From positions 6,623,501 through 6,687,500 of the forward strand of contig CM034102.1 in NCBI GenBank assembly GCA_019914945.1: 64,000 nucleotides of DNA, given 5' to 3'. The position numbers and the translations under genes are program-made. Under the pieces are notes generated by a model that saw nothing but the letters and a program-made list of their open reading frames with translations, searched no databases and was not told where the DNA came from. The stretch comes from Typha latifolia (Eukaryota > Streptophyta > Magnoliopsida > Poales > Typhaceae). Below, in pieces: positions 11,650 through 23,096 of this stretch (the stretch's first letter is position 1; every line of letters starts with the position of its first letter).

Positions 11650-12900
11650 GAGAAGAGTTGCCTCCTAGGTATGGAGCTCTATAGCTATGCTAAAGTCCAC
11701 CTTGAAGAGCGCAGTCAGGATAGTAATTGGCAATAGCTTGAAGATGACTATTAAGGATGACCCTTGGGTCACAAACTTTGATCTCTCAAGCTACGATATC
11801 CCCCACAATATTAGTAAAATACAGATCTAATTAATGTGCAAGATCCTACTTGGAAAATGCAGCTCGTCAACTCCCTATTCCCAATAGAGGTCTCTACTAG
11901 AATCTCCAACATCTTTATTAGTGCAGCGTTGCTGGACAAACATGAAAAGATTATCTAGACTCCTACTTCGAGTGGCAAGTTCACCTCCAAATCTACTCAT
12001 GCAATATTGGCAGAAAGGGTCTAGTGTTCTACCTCAAGCCCAAATGTAAAAGATTATGGAAAGTCATCTAGAAGGGCAGTGAAGTTAATTAGAACCTTTA
12101 TTTGGCGAGGTGTGGCAGGAGCCTTCCTAGTCCACGTAGCTCTCAAACATAGGATACCCAAAATTGATATTGAGTGCCCCATATCGAAATAGTGGAACAC
12201 CTAGTCTTCCACTGTAATTTCTCACGAGTCATCTAGTTTGTTGGAGGTTTGGGGCTGCATCATGATGAGTTCCAAGGAAGCTTAGCAGACTCGATCTTGC
12301 ACCATAGCACCAAACTATAAACAAAACATCAGTTAGGGTATGCCTTCATCAATATGTTGGTTATTTGGAAAGCAAAGAACAACCGTGTGTTCCACAAGAC
12401 TATACTTAGTCCCAGCCAAGCTTCGCCAGAGAAGACTATCCGAGCAAAGTGCCTACACCCAATGACTATAACGAAAATCCTCCAAATCAAGATACCAAAT
12501 TTTGCTAAGTCGATGCTGCTTGGCAAGGTGGAGTAGATGGGGGTATATGAATATTTATTTCTAAGTGTTGGAAGCAACTTAATGTCTATAAGTATGAGTA
12601 TATGGTGCACTGTGAGGATGCTCTATTTGGGGAAGCCCTAGTTTTGCTATAAGTATCAAAGAACTACATAGACAGGGAGACAACGCCAAGGCCACTATTA
12701 TTCACGAGTGTAATAGATGGATTTGACTTTTTACCTCTTTGAAGGTACTTTACTCGAGCAGAAAAAGTAACCTTACTGCTCATTATCTGGGCATTCTTGC
12801 TATCCAAAAAATTATGTAAGAAATAGACTGATCCAATGTCGAATTAAGTGTATCGAAAGTTGAGAAGTGAAATGTGTGGACTTTCCCTTGAAAAAAAATC
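11650..12900 (+). pseudogene. Degenerate LINE (L1-type) 3' end: RT C-terminal zinc domain and RNase H-like region
   Basis: Fragments of a non-LTR retrotransposon ORF2 in several frames. Around 11720-11790: VRIVIGNSLKMTIKDDPW, like the segment before the zf-RVT domain. Around 12110-12250: FIWRGVAGAF, a Cys-containing segment, then EHLVFHCNFSRVI, the typical zf-RVT signature. Around 12350-12390: VIWKAKNNRVFHK, usual in this region. Around 12700-12830: RNase H-like residues. There are many stops. No poly(A) tail or target duplication was assigned. Confidence 0.7.
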
Positions 12901-13439
12901 ATCTCTTATAACAAAAGCTCAAAACTTTGGAGCAATAGTTTCCACCTAGGGGTGTCAAAATAAACGAGCGACTCGAATTCAACTTGAGCTCGGGCTCGAC
13001 TCGACTCAATTTGAGCTGAGCCGAGCCTAAGACTAAATGTAAGGCTCGATTTGAATTTTGAGCCAAGCTTAAGCCAAAGCCGGCTCACTCAGGCTCAATT
13101 GAATAAGCTCAGTATATATTTGGACAAACCCTAAATCTTAAAACTTTCCAAATCCCAACAGCCTCTATCGCTCTGATCTTAAATTCCCAAAGCCATCGGC
13201 CCACTGCTCCTTATCCTCCTTCCCCATCATCAACCCTCCTCCTCCTCCTCCTTCTCCACCATCGGCTCGCCTCCTCTTCCTCGTCCTCCTCCTCCACCAT
13301 TCGGCATACCAATCTCTAGCGTCACAAGGTCGAGGAAGCTGAGGTTCTCAGCATGTTAATCTCTGGCGGAATTGCCCAAGGCGTGAAACCGGATCGACGT
13401 GATACAATTCAGACTTCACTGATGTCATCTCGAGCATGG

Positions 13440-14340
13440 ATTCACTTTAGGAGTATCTTTGTTTCTTGTTTTAATGTTTAATTTCTACGAAATAAGTTTT
13501 CTGTAAGTCGCGTTCGAATGCGGGTGGAGTGAGTTCGAACGCGGTTGTGAACGGGTTGTGAGAGTGTGCATTGTGCATTCGAACGCTCCGTTCGAATGCA
13601 CTGTGAACGCCTACGTCGCGTTCGCAAATCCAAAGAAGTGGGAAACAGGCACGTTCGAATGCCTACATCGCGTTCGCAAATTCAGAGAAGAGAAAACTCG
13701 GTGCGTTCGAACGCGGTTGGGCGCGTTCGAACGGGGTCGGTGAAATTGTATTATTTAGGGTTAATTTTGAGTTGTTTGGTTAGCCTCTAAGAGGGATGTG
13801 GATGGCAACCAAAAAGATTATTATTGAATAATTGAGTTTTGCCTTGTCTCCTTTGTCTTCTTCGCTCTCGTTCTCTCAATCCCCGGCGACGCCGCTTCTA
13901 ACCTCCCTCGACCAGCCAATCACCCTAAACCCTTAGGGGCAGCTCTCTCATTCCCCTTCTTCCAATCTATCCAACACTTGCCCTAACCCTTCCATCAACC
14001 ATAACCTTTCCATCACCACTTTTCACCGGTGCCACCCCACAAACGTTGGTCCACCTCCAACCACCATCATCCTAGGATCTTGTGCCTCCATCCACGGATC
14101 CTAAACAAACCACCCTGATGTTTGTCCATTAATTGGATGATATCTCGCGATCCCCATATTCGATTCGCCTGAAACTTAATTTGTTAGAAAGCTCTTTTCT
14201 GGGGCTACAACATATCCAAATTTCACGTCGATCCGACGACGAAATCTTTCGGAGTCTTATTTCAAAATTCCGTGCCAGATCTAGTCCACATCAGAGAATT
14301 GGAAGAGATCGAACCTTAGCCTAAGGGGAGATCGTATCAC
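13440..14340 (+). mobile_element. LTR-like block with TTCGAACGC palindromes nested in the hAT element
   Basis: 13505-13735 has about ten copies of variants of GCGTTCGAACGC. Then come AGGGTTAATTTTG, a GGATGGCAACC block, a CT-rich leader and a GATCYMCATATTCGAT block. This order matches 2340-2870 with clear divergence, which suggests two old copies of one LTR family. Its borders and target duplication are not resolved. It appears to interrupt the LRR-derived sequence, because a short LRR-like remnant (NLSFLDL, minus strand, about 13330-13400) lies on its other side. Confidence 0.45.
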
Positions 14341-14364
14341 GGCGATGCATAGTTCTCGATCTCT

Positions 14365-14710
14365 AGCATGATCTCCCCTTTGAGGTCACTAAGCAGCAAC
14401 TTGATAAGCCTCGATAGCTAAAAGATCCCCCTTGAGATGGATCCCGTGAGGCCGTTCTGCGAGAGGTTTGCCACCTCTAGATTAATGCAGTCATCGATCT
14501 TCGGCAGGATGGTCTTTGTCAGTCGGTTAGCCCATAAGTAGAGCATCTAGAGACTCTGGAGTCGACCGAGCTCTACTGGGATGGCGCCAGTGATCCGATT
14601 GTTGTTGAGTTCGAGGTTGGTCATGTTACCGCATCCGGCAAGCCCGGAAGGGATCGTGCTAGAGAGTTGGAGTTCTTGGAGGGTGGTGAGATTATCAACG
14701 AACGACGTCC
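14365..14710 (-). pseudogene. Captured leucine-rich-repeat receptor kinase fragment
   Basis: Minus-strand translation gives consecutive plant-type 24-residue LRRs: LTTLQELQLSSTIPSGLAGC, then NMTNLELNNNRITGAIPVEL, GRLQSL-stop-MLYLWANRLT, then INLEVANLSQNGLTGSI. The LxxLxLxxNxLTGxIP pattern is that of the ectodomain of LRR-RLKs (subfamily XI-like). In-frame stops (after GRLQSL and after SRGIF) show that it is not functional as a receptor. It lies wholly inside the hAT element, so it is a transduplicated fragment. The parental gene is not in the window. Confidence 0.8.
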
Positions 14711-15043
14711 TACAGCTCAACACCCACCCAACTCATGCAGTATAACGCCGACTAATTTGTTTTGTTAGAGCAGCAGATTCTTGGGCTCGGTCCAGCTCGA
14801 TCTGGCTCAGCTCAATTTAGGCTCGATAATAGGCTCAATTTAGGCTCGAGTTCGGCTTGAATTAAATTGAGCTAAGCCGAGCAGGCAGGCTCAAAATTAA
14901 TTTCAAGCTCGCTCGGGCTTAGGCTCGTTTTACACCCCTATTTCCACCCATAATTGGTCCCACTTCGGAATAAACTAAGATATAAGGAAAAGGATGAGTG
15001 GTTTGTAACATGAAGACAAAAACCAAACTTCCTCTTGCCTTCC

Positions 15044-15045
<2 letters not shown>

Positions 15046-15092
<47 letters not shown>
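15046..15092. repeat. (CT)n microsatellite upstream of UPF0496 gene
   Basis: About 23 CT units. Further CT-rich runs lie at 15190-15230 and 15500-15540, all upstream of the UPF0496 start codon. CT-rich leaders are common in plant promoters and 5' UTRs. Confidence 0.95.
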
Positions 15093-15094
<2 letters not shown>

Positions 15095-15498
15095 CTTACC
15101 TCCCACCCCGCACCCCCCAATCCTCCAGAGTCTTCTTTCTCCTGGTCTTAGTCAACTGCCTCGGCGTCTCTTATGCTTTCCTTACCAACTCTCTCTCTCT
15201 CCCTCCCTCTCTCTCTCTTTCTCTGCTCTTGCTTTCCTCGTAGAGATAGGGAGAGATTTGCTTCCCCCGCGTTCTCCATTGCAAAGCGTACAGATCTTCG
15301 AATTCTTCTCACCAGTCGCCTAATGCACGCGATTTTCTCATCTGGAACTTCTAAATTTCTGGAGCACACTCCTTCCTTACTCTTAAAGTTCTAGATTTGT
15401 TTCCCCTTGGTATCAAATCGTTTGGATAAATAGAAATCTCATCTTTCTCGCGGCCTTGGTCCATTTTTTAACCATTTGGGCACTTGACCCATATCCCA

Positions 15499-15499
<1 letters not shown>

Positions 15500-15540
<41 letters not shown>
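15500..15540. repeat. (CT)n tract in the probable 5' leader of the UPF0496 gene
   Basis: About 20 CT units, 150 bp before the start codon at 15690. This region is the likely 5' UTR or its intron, but no splice sites could be fixed. Confidence 0.9.
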
Positions 15541-15542
<2 letters not shown>

Positions 15543-15689
15543 AAGAGCTTATAGATCTTTGAAAATTTTCTCATAATCTCTTAAAGCATCCAAATTTCCC
15601 ATCTGGTTTGTCTTATAGTTTCGATTTTTGTCTTGCCATATAACAGCTTTGGTTTTGGATCCACAATTTACTTAATTGGATATTTGTCA

Positions 15690-16868
15690 ATGGGTGCTTG
15701 GCTTGGCAAGAGCCCTACCATGCCGGCGGCCATCAACGGCTCCGGTGGATCCTCCAGTTCCGGCGGATCCTCCAGTTCCGGCGGATCCTCCAGCTCTGGT
15801 GGCCAGTTCAGCTCCTACGAGGCAGCGTGCCGCCTCGACCCAGAGCTCCAATCCTTCGACGCGACGCTGCAGCAGCGCACGAGCCACGCTATCTCCACCC
15901 TCCCCATTGCCGGCGACGTGGGGCTCCGTTCCCTCTCCTTCGACTCTCTCCGGGAGGTTACAAGCTGCCTCCTTGATGTGAACGAAGAAGTCGTCAAGGT
16001 CATCTTGGATTGCAAGAAGGATATATGGAAGAACCCCCAGCTCTTCGACCTCGTCGAGGAGTACTTTGATTGCAGCTTGCAGACCCTCGACTTTTGCACT
16101 GCCCTCGAGAAGTGCCTCAAGAGGGCCCGCGACAGCCAATTGGTCATACAGTTAGCTCTACGGCAATTCGACGCAGAGACGGAGGAAATGCAGGTGGGTG
16201 AAAATGGCAAGAAGTATTCAAGGACAATGGATGAATTAAAGCGATTTAAGGCCATGGGCGATCCATTTACTGCTGAGTTCTTCCGTGTACTGGAATCGGT
16301 TTATAAACGGCAGTTATCCATGTACGAGAAGGTGCAACAGAGCAAGAGAAAGCTCGACAAGAAGCTCAAATCAGTGAAGGCGTGGAGGAAGGTCTCGAAC
16401 ATAATCTTGGCAGCCACATTTGCTGCGGTGCTTATCTGCTCGGTAGTGGCTGCTGCTGTGGCCGCACCTCCTGTTGCTGCGGCTCTGGCCGCCGCGGCTG
16501 CGATTCCTATCGGATCCATGGGAAAGTGGATCAATTCTCTGTTAAAGGAACACCATGATGCATTGAAAGGACAGAAAGAGGTGTTCAGTTCAATGCAATT
16601 GGGTACCTACCTTGTGATCAATGATTTGAAGAGCATTCAGGTTCTCGTTGATCAGTTGGAGGTTCAGATCACTTCTTTGTTGGATAATGCTGAATTTGCG
16701 CTAAGGGATGAGGAAGCGGTAAAGTTTGGAATCCAAGAGATTAGGAAGAAGTTGGAGGTGTTCATGAATAGTGTTGAGAGTTTAGGAGCGCAAGCAGATC
16801 GGTGTAGCAGGGATATAAGGCGGGCGAGGACTGTTGTATTGCAGAGGATTATTAAGCACCCCGGCTGA
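15690..16868 (+). CDS. UPF0496 (DUF677, BPS1-related) protein
   Basis: Intronless gene for 392 residues. The start is the first ATG in the frame (15690); the frame upstream has no ATG. After a Gly-Ser linker (GSSSSG repeats, residues about 19-39) comes the family signature [20 protein letters not shown], then [40 protein letters not shown] and [20 protein letters not shown]. Next are a charged coiled-coil segment (about 205-235) and a strongly hydrophobic Ala/Val-rich segment (about 237-277) likely to span or dip into a membrane, then a C-terminal helical region. The family is plant-specific; relatives include BYPASS1-like proteins, and the biochemical role is unknown. The MG start could allow N-myristoylation (inference). 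Length fits the family (about 370-400). Intact. Confidence 0.92.
   Translation: MGAWLGKSPTMPAAINGSGGSSSSGGSSSSGGSSSSGGQFSSYEAACRLDPELQSFDATLQQRTSHAISTLPIAGDVGLRSLSFDSLREVTSCLLDVNEEVVKVILDCKKDIWKNPQLFDLVEEYFDCSLQTLDFCTALEKCLKRARDSQLVIQLALRQFDAETEEMQVGENGKKYSRTMDELKRFKAMGDPFTAEFFRVLESVYKRQLSMYEKVQQSKRKLDKKLKSVKAWRKVSNIILAATFAAVLICSVVAAAVAAPPVAAALAAAAAIPIGSMGKWINSLLKEHHDALKGQKEVFSSMQLGTYLVINDLKSIQVLVDQLEVQITSLLDNAEFALRDEEAVKFGIQEIRKKLEVFMNSVESLGAQADRCSRDIRRARTVVLQRIIKHPG
15747..15800 (+). repeat. In-frame 18-bp tandem repeat coding GSSSSG
   Basis: Three units of GGATCCTCCAGTTCCGGC at 15747, 15765 and 15783 (the last with two silent changes) in the N-terminal linker of the UPF0496 protein. Whole-codon length means copy changes keep the frame. 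Confidence 0.95.
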
Positions 16869-19800
16869 TCTAAGGAAACCATAGGTCTGTTCATCTTTAC
16901 CTTAAGTTGATTTTATACCATTTCATAGAAGAGAAGCTTCTCTATGCATTATACCAAGTTGGATACTTCGAAATCCAGAGTGTTAATATAACATAGAAAT
17001 TAAATTATGTAATATGACGCTCTATCTGTCAATCTAGAAAACTTGCATCCCATCACCGTCAACATTACCTCAACTCTTTGGCTAACATAGAGTCATATAT
17101 GTTAGGCTCAATATTAGATAAGGAGAGATAGCTGAGTTGAGTAAGGATTTGCGAACAGGGAACTTCAAGGGATTAGGAGGAGCAAACAATCAAGAGACAT
17201 GCTTATCTCTTTTGGTTGCTGGTACATCTTAGGCCAAGAAAGGTGCTCCGCAATGTCTGTGTAAAAATATGATATAATTCTTTTTGACCCCATTGATGCA
17301 TATGCAAGAAGCCTCTAAATGATGTTTGACTTCTTTTCAATCATGCTGAAGTCTTCCTGAGAAAATAACTTGTTAATTCAGGATTACACAACATTCAGGT
17401 TTTATTGAAATCGAGGTTATTGCAAAATCTCATGTTTCCTTGTTTTAGATGTTGGCTTCCTATTTGAACTTTTAGGTCGGAGATCTTAACAATCTTCCTG
17501 ATATCCGAAATTACTTACATGGTAGCAAATTCAATATCTTTGTTTAATTTTCTCAGAAAAGAGATAGTGTCTCATGTTCAATTAAAGCGAGCAGTCTATC
17601 TGGTTCCTCTTCCAGTTTCCTACATCATTGACCCAAATACAGGCACATCATCTAAGATTTCTCCATTTCATGTTTGACAAATATTAACAGTATGCAGATA
17701 TGCAAATAATTTACTATGGATATTCATCATTCTAAAGCTAGATCTATGTCTCAAAGATGCTGAGAAATTTCCTACATAATCATGAGTAATGAAGAAACTT
17801 TGGAGGCAAGCACCTGAGTTAACCCTTATTTCTGAGTAATACTTCTCATTTAGCTTTTCTAGAACATCTTTTTGCAAAAGGTTCATGTTTCTTTTGTATT
17901 GTTTCATAAAATGAGATTATTTCCAGAATATAACCCCAAAATTTGGCTAGATTTTTTTTTTTTTTTTTTGGCAGAGTTGCTTCCAGTATGTTAAATTGTA
18001 TATTAAAAGAATGTTTTCCAATTAGAAGTTGAAAACTAAATAACTGAGGGGCTGAACTTGTTGAAGGTTTGAGTCAAAGGCCAAAAACATCTGCAGACTC
18101 TTGGATTTTGCCGCAGTGGGATTTATCAGCAAAAAGGCCAGGTTTTCTTACAGGATGTTGATTTCTACATGCAGTGAATAGCTCATATAAGTGATTTAAT
18201 GAGATTACAAATTATATAACAAAGATTACAAATTATATAACAAATGGACTTTTTTTTTATTATAAGATGAAGATTAAAACTGTGAACTGAATTTATCAAT
18301 TTTGTGCCAATAGTCGAAATAATCTGTTGATTCTTACTTGGATTTTACCATACATTCAGATTTTATTAGCTAAAAAGCCAAGATTTTCTTACAGGATATT
18401 GATTCTGTGTTTTGTAAATAAATGCACTAATAGCTCATACTAGTGAGATATATATATCATATGAGATGAATTGGAACAATTATATTGTAAAATTCAATGA
18501 GGAAAATCATGGAGATAAAAATCCTATAAAATTTCAATTTGAAAAAATAATAAATCAGAAAGCATGACTACAATGTGAATTGTGATGATGAATAGAAGCA
18601 CTGGTCTTATTGCAAAGTAGGAAAATGATAGGACTAGTTAGGTTTCTGAGAATAAGTTCCCCATATCTTGTAATTTGTTATTTTAGTGTGGCACAGTGAA
18701 CAACAACAACCAAGATTTATTATTCTTGTCATTCTTGTGTTTTGATGAGAAATCATCCAAATCTTGTGTATATGACAGCAATAACTTGAGTCATTAGAAA
18801 TAGGAAAAAGAAAAAGAAAGAATTTAATTCTTCAAATAAACCTGACAACAATAGTGATATTGTCTGTAAGAGATTTATTATGTCATAGATTTATAGATTG
18901 TTCATCTATCACTTTACCGTGAAAGTCATCATTTATCTTTACAACTTTCTTTGTTTCAAACTGCCATTATTCCAAATTCTTTTCCTGTAGACATTAGCAT
19001 CCCAGTTTTTGTTGAGCAAACTATAAAAGAGAATAAAATGCTAAGTATGGTTAACAATTCTACTAATAAGTTCTTTGAATTTGAGAAATGTGATTTGTTG
19101 AAGCTCTTCAACAGTTCAATGAGTTGTGTCTGCCACCAATCTCTTGAGATTAAGTGGTGAAATTTGCAACTTAGAAAGATCATTCCAGTGTTCGCCTTCT
19201 ATTTGCCACCAATCTCTTCACATTGTTTCCTGTTTCTCTTGTGACTTGGATAGTCCAAATCGTATGTTTAGAATTCAACTGGTTTCCTTGTTCAACTGAT
19301 GGTGCTTGGTAATAAATTAGAAAGTTTCATCGATCTCTATGCAGACATGCTTGTGTCTGTCCATTTGTGTTGTGTTGCATTTTCTTTCTCTTTTGTTTTT
19401 TTACCTCTTGCGTTTAAAAATCAGGAAAATTTGGCTCGAGTGTTCAGAATGTTGTGAATATAAAAACTTGTTTCTCTTGCAATGTGTGTTGGTATCTCAT
19501 AAGATGTCTTGCACTTTGAATTGTGATGCAGCCATGAAGAAAATTGAAAAATTAGAAGACTAATAATAATCAATGCAGAAAATAAAGCATATAGAAGTCA
19601 TCTCAAACAAAGATTTTTGTGTGTAAAAATCCCAAAACCTGGTAAAAAACATAGGATGCAAATTTGGATAGAACTAATCATTAAACCAATTGCAAGAACG
19701 ATTTACAGACATCAGTTAATACCACAACTTTATCCATAACAATTTTGCTTGCTTAAACCTACGATATACTATTTTTCATAAATAATTCACAACTTCGATA

Positions 19801-21171
19801 AACCTTGAGGTTGAAGATTGCACCTCCATGGCTCTCGAGACAAAGTCCTACGAAGTCTGAATTATATGAGATGGGTAAAATATATTATTAAGCAGGTATT
19901 GTCATGATGCTTGATGTGTAGATACTAACACTTAAGAATGTGAATAATAATGTCGTTAAATGGTAGGATATGCCCCCCTCATGTGTATCTCATATACACC
20001 GCACAGGGACATATATAACTGAATGATAGAAGAATTTCAAGCCTCTCTAAACTGCAAAGCAACTTAAGAGATCTGAATTTATGATCTCTAGGTAGTTCAT
20101 CGACCAAATAACTTAATTTCTTACATGAGCATAAAAAAAAACATCACTTCTACCTCTAAAGATTCATGGCTGTTTTATTGCATTGATGGCTATATTATCC
20201 TGGTTTAGCACAAAGGAGAAAATGTTAATCTAGTGTGATGGAGAAAAGTGGAAAGTCCTGGCTTACATTTGTTTCATGTGCAGAGACTGAGAGGCCCAGC
20301 CCCTGACTGGTGTACTGAGGTACACCTTTTCAGAGACTATAGCCCAGAATGGAAGGCCATGCTGCTTGTGAGAAGAAGAACAATGTGGAATGTGGGGTCT
20401 TAGAAGAAGGTTCATGGAGGCCCCAATCTTGCAAACTATCATTGCTGGCCTGCTTTTATATGGTTTCAAACCTCAGTCGCCTATCAATTAACTTCTTTTT
20501 GAAAAGGGTAGAAACAAACAAAGAGTAGTGAAAACTAGGGACTCCATTCATGGTTTTGCTTCTTTGAATGGGTTTGGACAAAGATTAAGAGGGAGAGAGA
20601 GACAAAAAATGTTGTGTCAACCTACGGAGCTTTATGTCATCATAGTTGTTAAAAGTTTTGTTTAGCCAGTATGACTAACAATCTCATGCTAAAGAATACA
20701 TGGGAATTGTTCTGATCACTGTCATCATATTCTCTGAGAAACCACTCACGTCCTTTTCTATGATTTTGATCTTAGAATAACAATAAAGCTAATCCTTCCA
20801 TATTTGTTGCTTTCTAGCAAACAACTTTGATTGATTCAATGATCAGCTCGCATGTGAATACTATACTTTATATCAAATTTCTAACAGAAATTTTATCTTT
20901 GAAGTTCAGAGAATATGCTATCAGAAAAGAGAGTAGGTGTGGTGTTTAATTTGCTTCAACTGTCCACAGAAACATGCAGGATAAGTTGTGAAATATTCAA
21001 ATCTCATCAAGCTCCTTGCCGAAAGTCTTAAATGCCTCTCAGAGATATGAGAATTTTTGTGATGGTGGAAACTTTGTAGCAATCAATCTAAATTTAGCAT
21101 CAGTTTACTTTCCCAATTTTAAAGAATAAAGAATGGTGCACATCAAGGGGGGGGGGGGGGGGCTCAGACTG
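16869..21171. other. Intergenic DNA, 3' flank of the UPF0496 gene
   Basis: AT-rich DNA with no supported gene. The first few hundred bases probably include the UPF0496 3' UTR. There is a T-run near 17950-17969 and a 16-G run at 21147-21162. Short open frames (e.g. 17668-17907, 18951-19183, 20263-20469) lack domains and splice context. I see no RNA gene. Confidence 0.5.
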
Positions 21172-21690
21172 ACCCAAGAGTACATTATTTTGAAGAAAAA
21201 GAGAGATTAGATTAATTTACTATTGCGATTACAAAAACCTCCATTGATGTTGGAGGACAAAAACTGCAATAAAAGCATTGAGAAGACTCCTTTCCTATGT
21301 GCACCAAAACCTGAAACAACCCGAGTACTTTTTTACTGACCTGCAACTGCCATTTTGCTAGTTCACATTCTTGGAACTGTTGATATATATTCCCACAAAT
21401 TACTGGAATAATTTGAGTAGAGGTAAAAGAAATAATAGCAGAAGTCCTAAAGTTTGAGTTAAAATATGAGTTAATGACTCCTAAACTACCTGTAATATTG
21501 TTTATTTTCATATAAATATTCTTATATTTTTTTATGACATTTTAAGCCTTCCATTATATAAAAATCTCCCACTCTCTTGTGGCATCAGAAAAAAAAAAAC
21601 TAGATAAAACAATACTCAAAGTTCCTAAACTAATCAATCCATATTTTAACATAAAAGTTAAATAAATAACTAGTGGAAGAGGTATTTGAC
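21172..21690 (+). repeat. Direct duplication, copy 1
   Basis: Aligns by eye with 22446-23096. Shared blocks in order: CCAAGAGTAC, AGAGATTAGATTAAT, AAGACTCCTTTCC, [19 protein letters not shown] sequence, GTAAAAGAAATAATA, TTTTCATATA(A/G)AT, TTCTTGTGGCAT and TATTTTAACA.AAAAGTTAAATAA. Non-coding. The copies are clearly diverged, so the duplication is old. Confidence 0.75.
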
Positions 21691-22445
21691 AAGTTTTATA
21701 TAGTTGAGAGCATCAAGGTGTCACAAAAATAAATTAAGAGACTTATGTAAAAATGAGCAATATTTCAAAGAGATTAGTGTAATTATATTTTAAGTTCCTA
21801 TGTAACCACCTTGCATTTCAGCTTAACTAAAGAATATATGTTCTTTTAGAAAGCAAAGAATATGTTTTTTCACATATCAGTTCAGCAGTTCATCAGAAAT
21901 ATTTCATATATATACATAATATGAAATGAAAATTCATAAAAGATAGAATTTTTAATTTAATTGGATTTATAGATATGTAAAATAAAAGTTTAAGTGAAAG
22001 TTAAGACAAAGAAAAACAAATCTGAATTTGTTTAGGAAAACCGAGTCTTATTATGTTTAGAAAATTAAGTAAGAATCAAACTTTGAAAACTGAACTCGAG
22101 TGGAATTAGAAAACAAAAAATTCGAGTATGAATAAAATAAGAAAAACACCGCTAACACATCACAATATACATTTTTAACATGAAAAATCTATCTCACATA
22201 GAAAGAGAAAGATCATGAGCCCGCTAAAATTGATCGATCTTATTTTTTATAGAAATAGAATTTACTTACAACCCATAGCAACACTAATATAGTAATACTC
22301 AAGTAACTTTTTAAATATCAACTCTGTGATTAACTATCTTTACGAAGAAGATCAAGTTTATTTAGCAAACATGGTAGTGACAAATCAAACCTCAAGATCA
22401 ATTGTGTTGATGGTGATGGATCTCCTCAGACAATTCAGCTCCTCC

Positions 22446-23096
22446 AAGAGTACTTTTTTAAAAAGAACAATAGAGATTAGATTAATAAGCATCGCAATTA
22501 CAAAATCCTTAGTTAAAGTCGGATGATAAAACTACAGTAAAGGCATTGAAAAGACTCCTTTCCAAACAAAAAACCTGAGAGTACATTTTCACTAACTTCC
22601 AACTGCCTTTTTGTTGGTTCATATGATTGAACGAATTATTATATACCCCGACTAATTATTGGAATAATTTGAGAAGTGGTAAAAGAAATAATAAGTGACG
22701 CTCGTTTGCTTTGAGTTTAGGAACCTCATTTAACTAATTTAGGAACCCTTAAATCGGTTTAGTAATTAAATTTTTTTTTATCTTTTTTATATTTAATTAA
22801 GTTTACTCTTCAAAAAATCAAGACTAAGAAATGAGACTAACTAATCGAGTTCGGGGCTTAGTCTCAAACAAAACAATTCCTAAAATTTGAGCTATAAGAA
22901 AGGTTAGTGATACTTATACTCCTAAATTATTATTGATTTTCATATAGATGTTCTTATTTATTATTTATAACACTTGAAGTCTTCAATTGTATAAAATCTT
23001 TCACTTTCTTGTGGCATACGCGAAAAATTAGATAAAGTAGTCCTTAGATCGTCTAAAATTGATCAAACGATATTTTAACAAAAAAAGTTAAATAAT
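22446..23096 (+). repeat. Direct duplication, copy 2 (carries a small insert and ends at a solo LTR)
   Basis: Second copy of the 21172-21690 segment. Compared with copy 1 it has an extra stretch of about 180 bp (22700-22880) and is cut at 23096 by the solo LTR C. The flank after that LTR (27325 onward, ATAATAACTA) matches the continuation of copy 1 (AAATAACTA near 21668). Confidence 0.7.
22700..22880. mobile_element. Candidate MITE in duplication copy 2
   Basis: About 180 bp present only in copy 2 of the duplication. Its left end GCTCGTTTGCTTTGAG and its right end, read on the minus strand as GGAATTGTTTTGTTTGAG, share TTGAG and TTG-rich blocks as imperfect inverted ends. No clear target duplication was found. 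Superfamily unknown. Confidence 0.4.

Larger units (their letters stand above)
12947..14940. mobile_element. Non-autonomous hAT transposon with captured gene fragment
   Basis: Flanked by an exact 8-bp duplication TTTCCACC (12939-12946 and 14941-14948), the size made by hAT transposases. Ends are inverted: TAGGGGTGTCAAAATAAACG at the left; at the right, read on the minus strand, TAGGGGTGTAAAACGAGC. Both ends are followed by about 100-150 bp rich in GAGCTCGGCTCGA-like repeats, the usual hAT subterminal repeats. No transposase is present. The inside holds an LRR-receptor fragment (14365-14710, minus) and an older LTR-like block with TTCGAACGCG palindromes (about 13440-14340). Length 1994 bp. Confidence 0.9.

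Noticed and set aside
20263..20469. Possible exon downstream of the UPF0496 gene
   Set aside because: No domain, no matching splice partners and no codon pattern.
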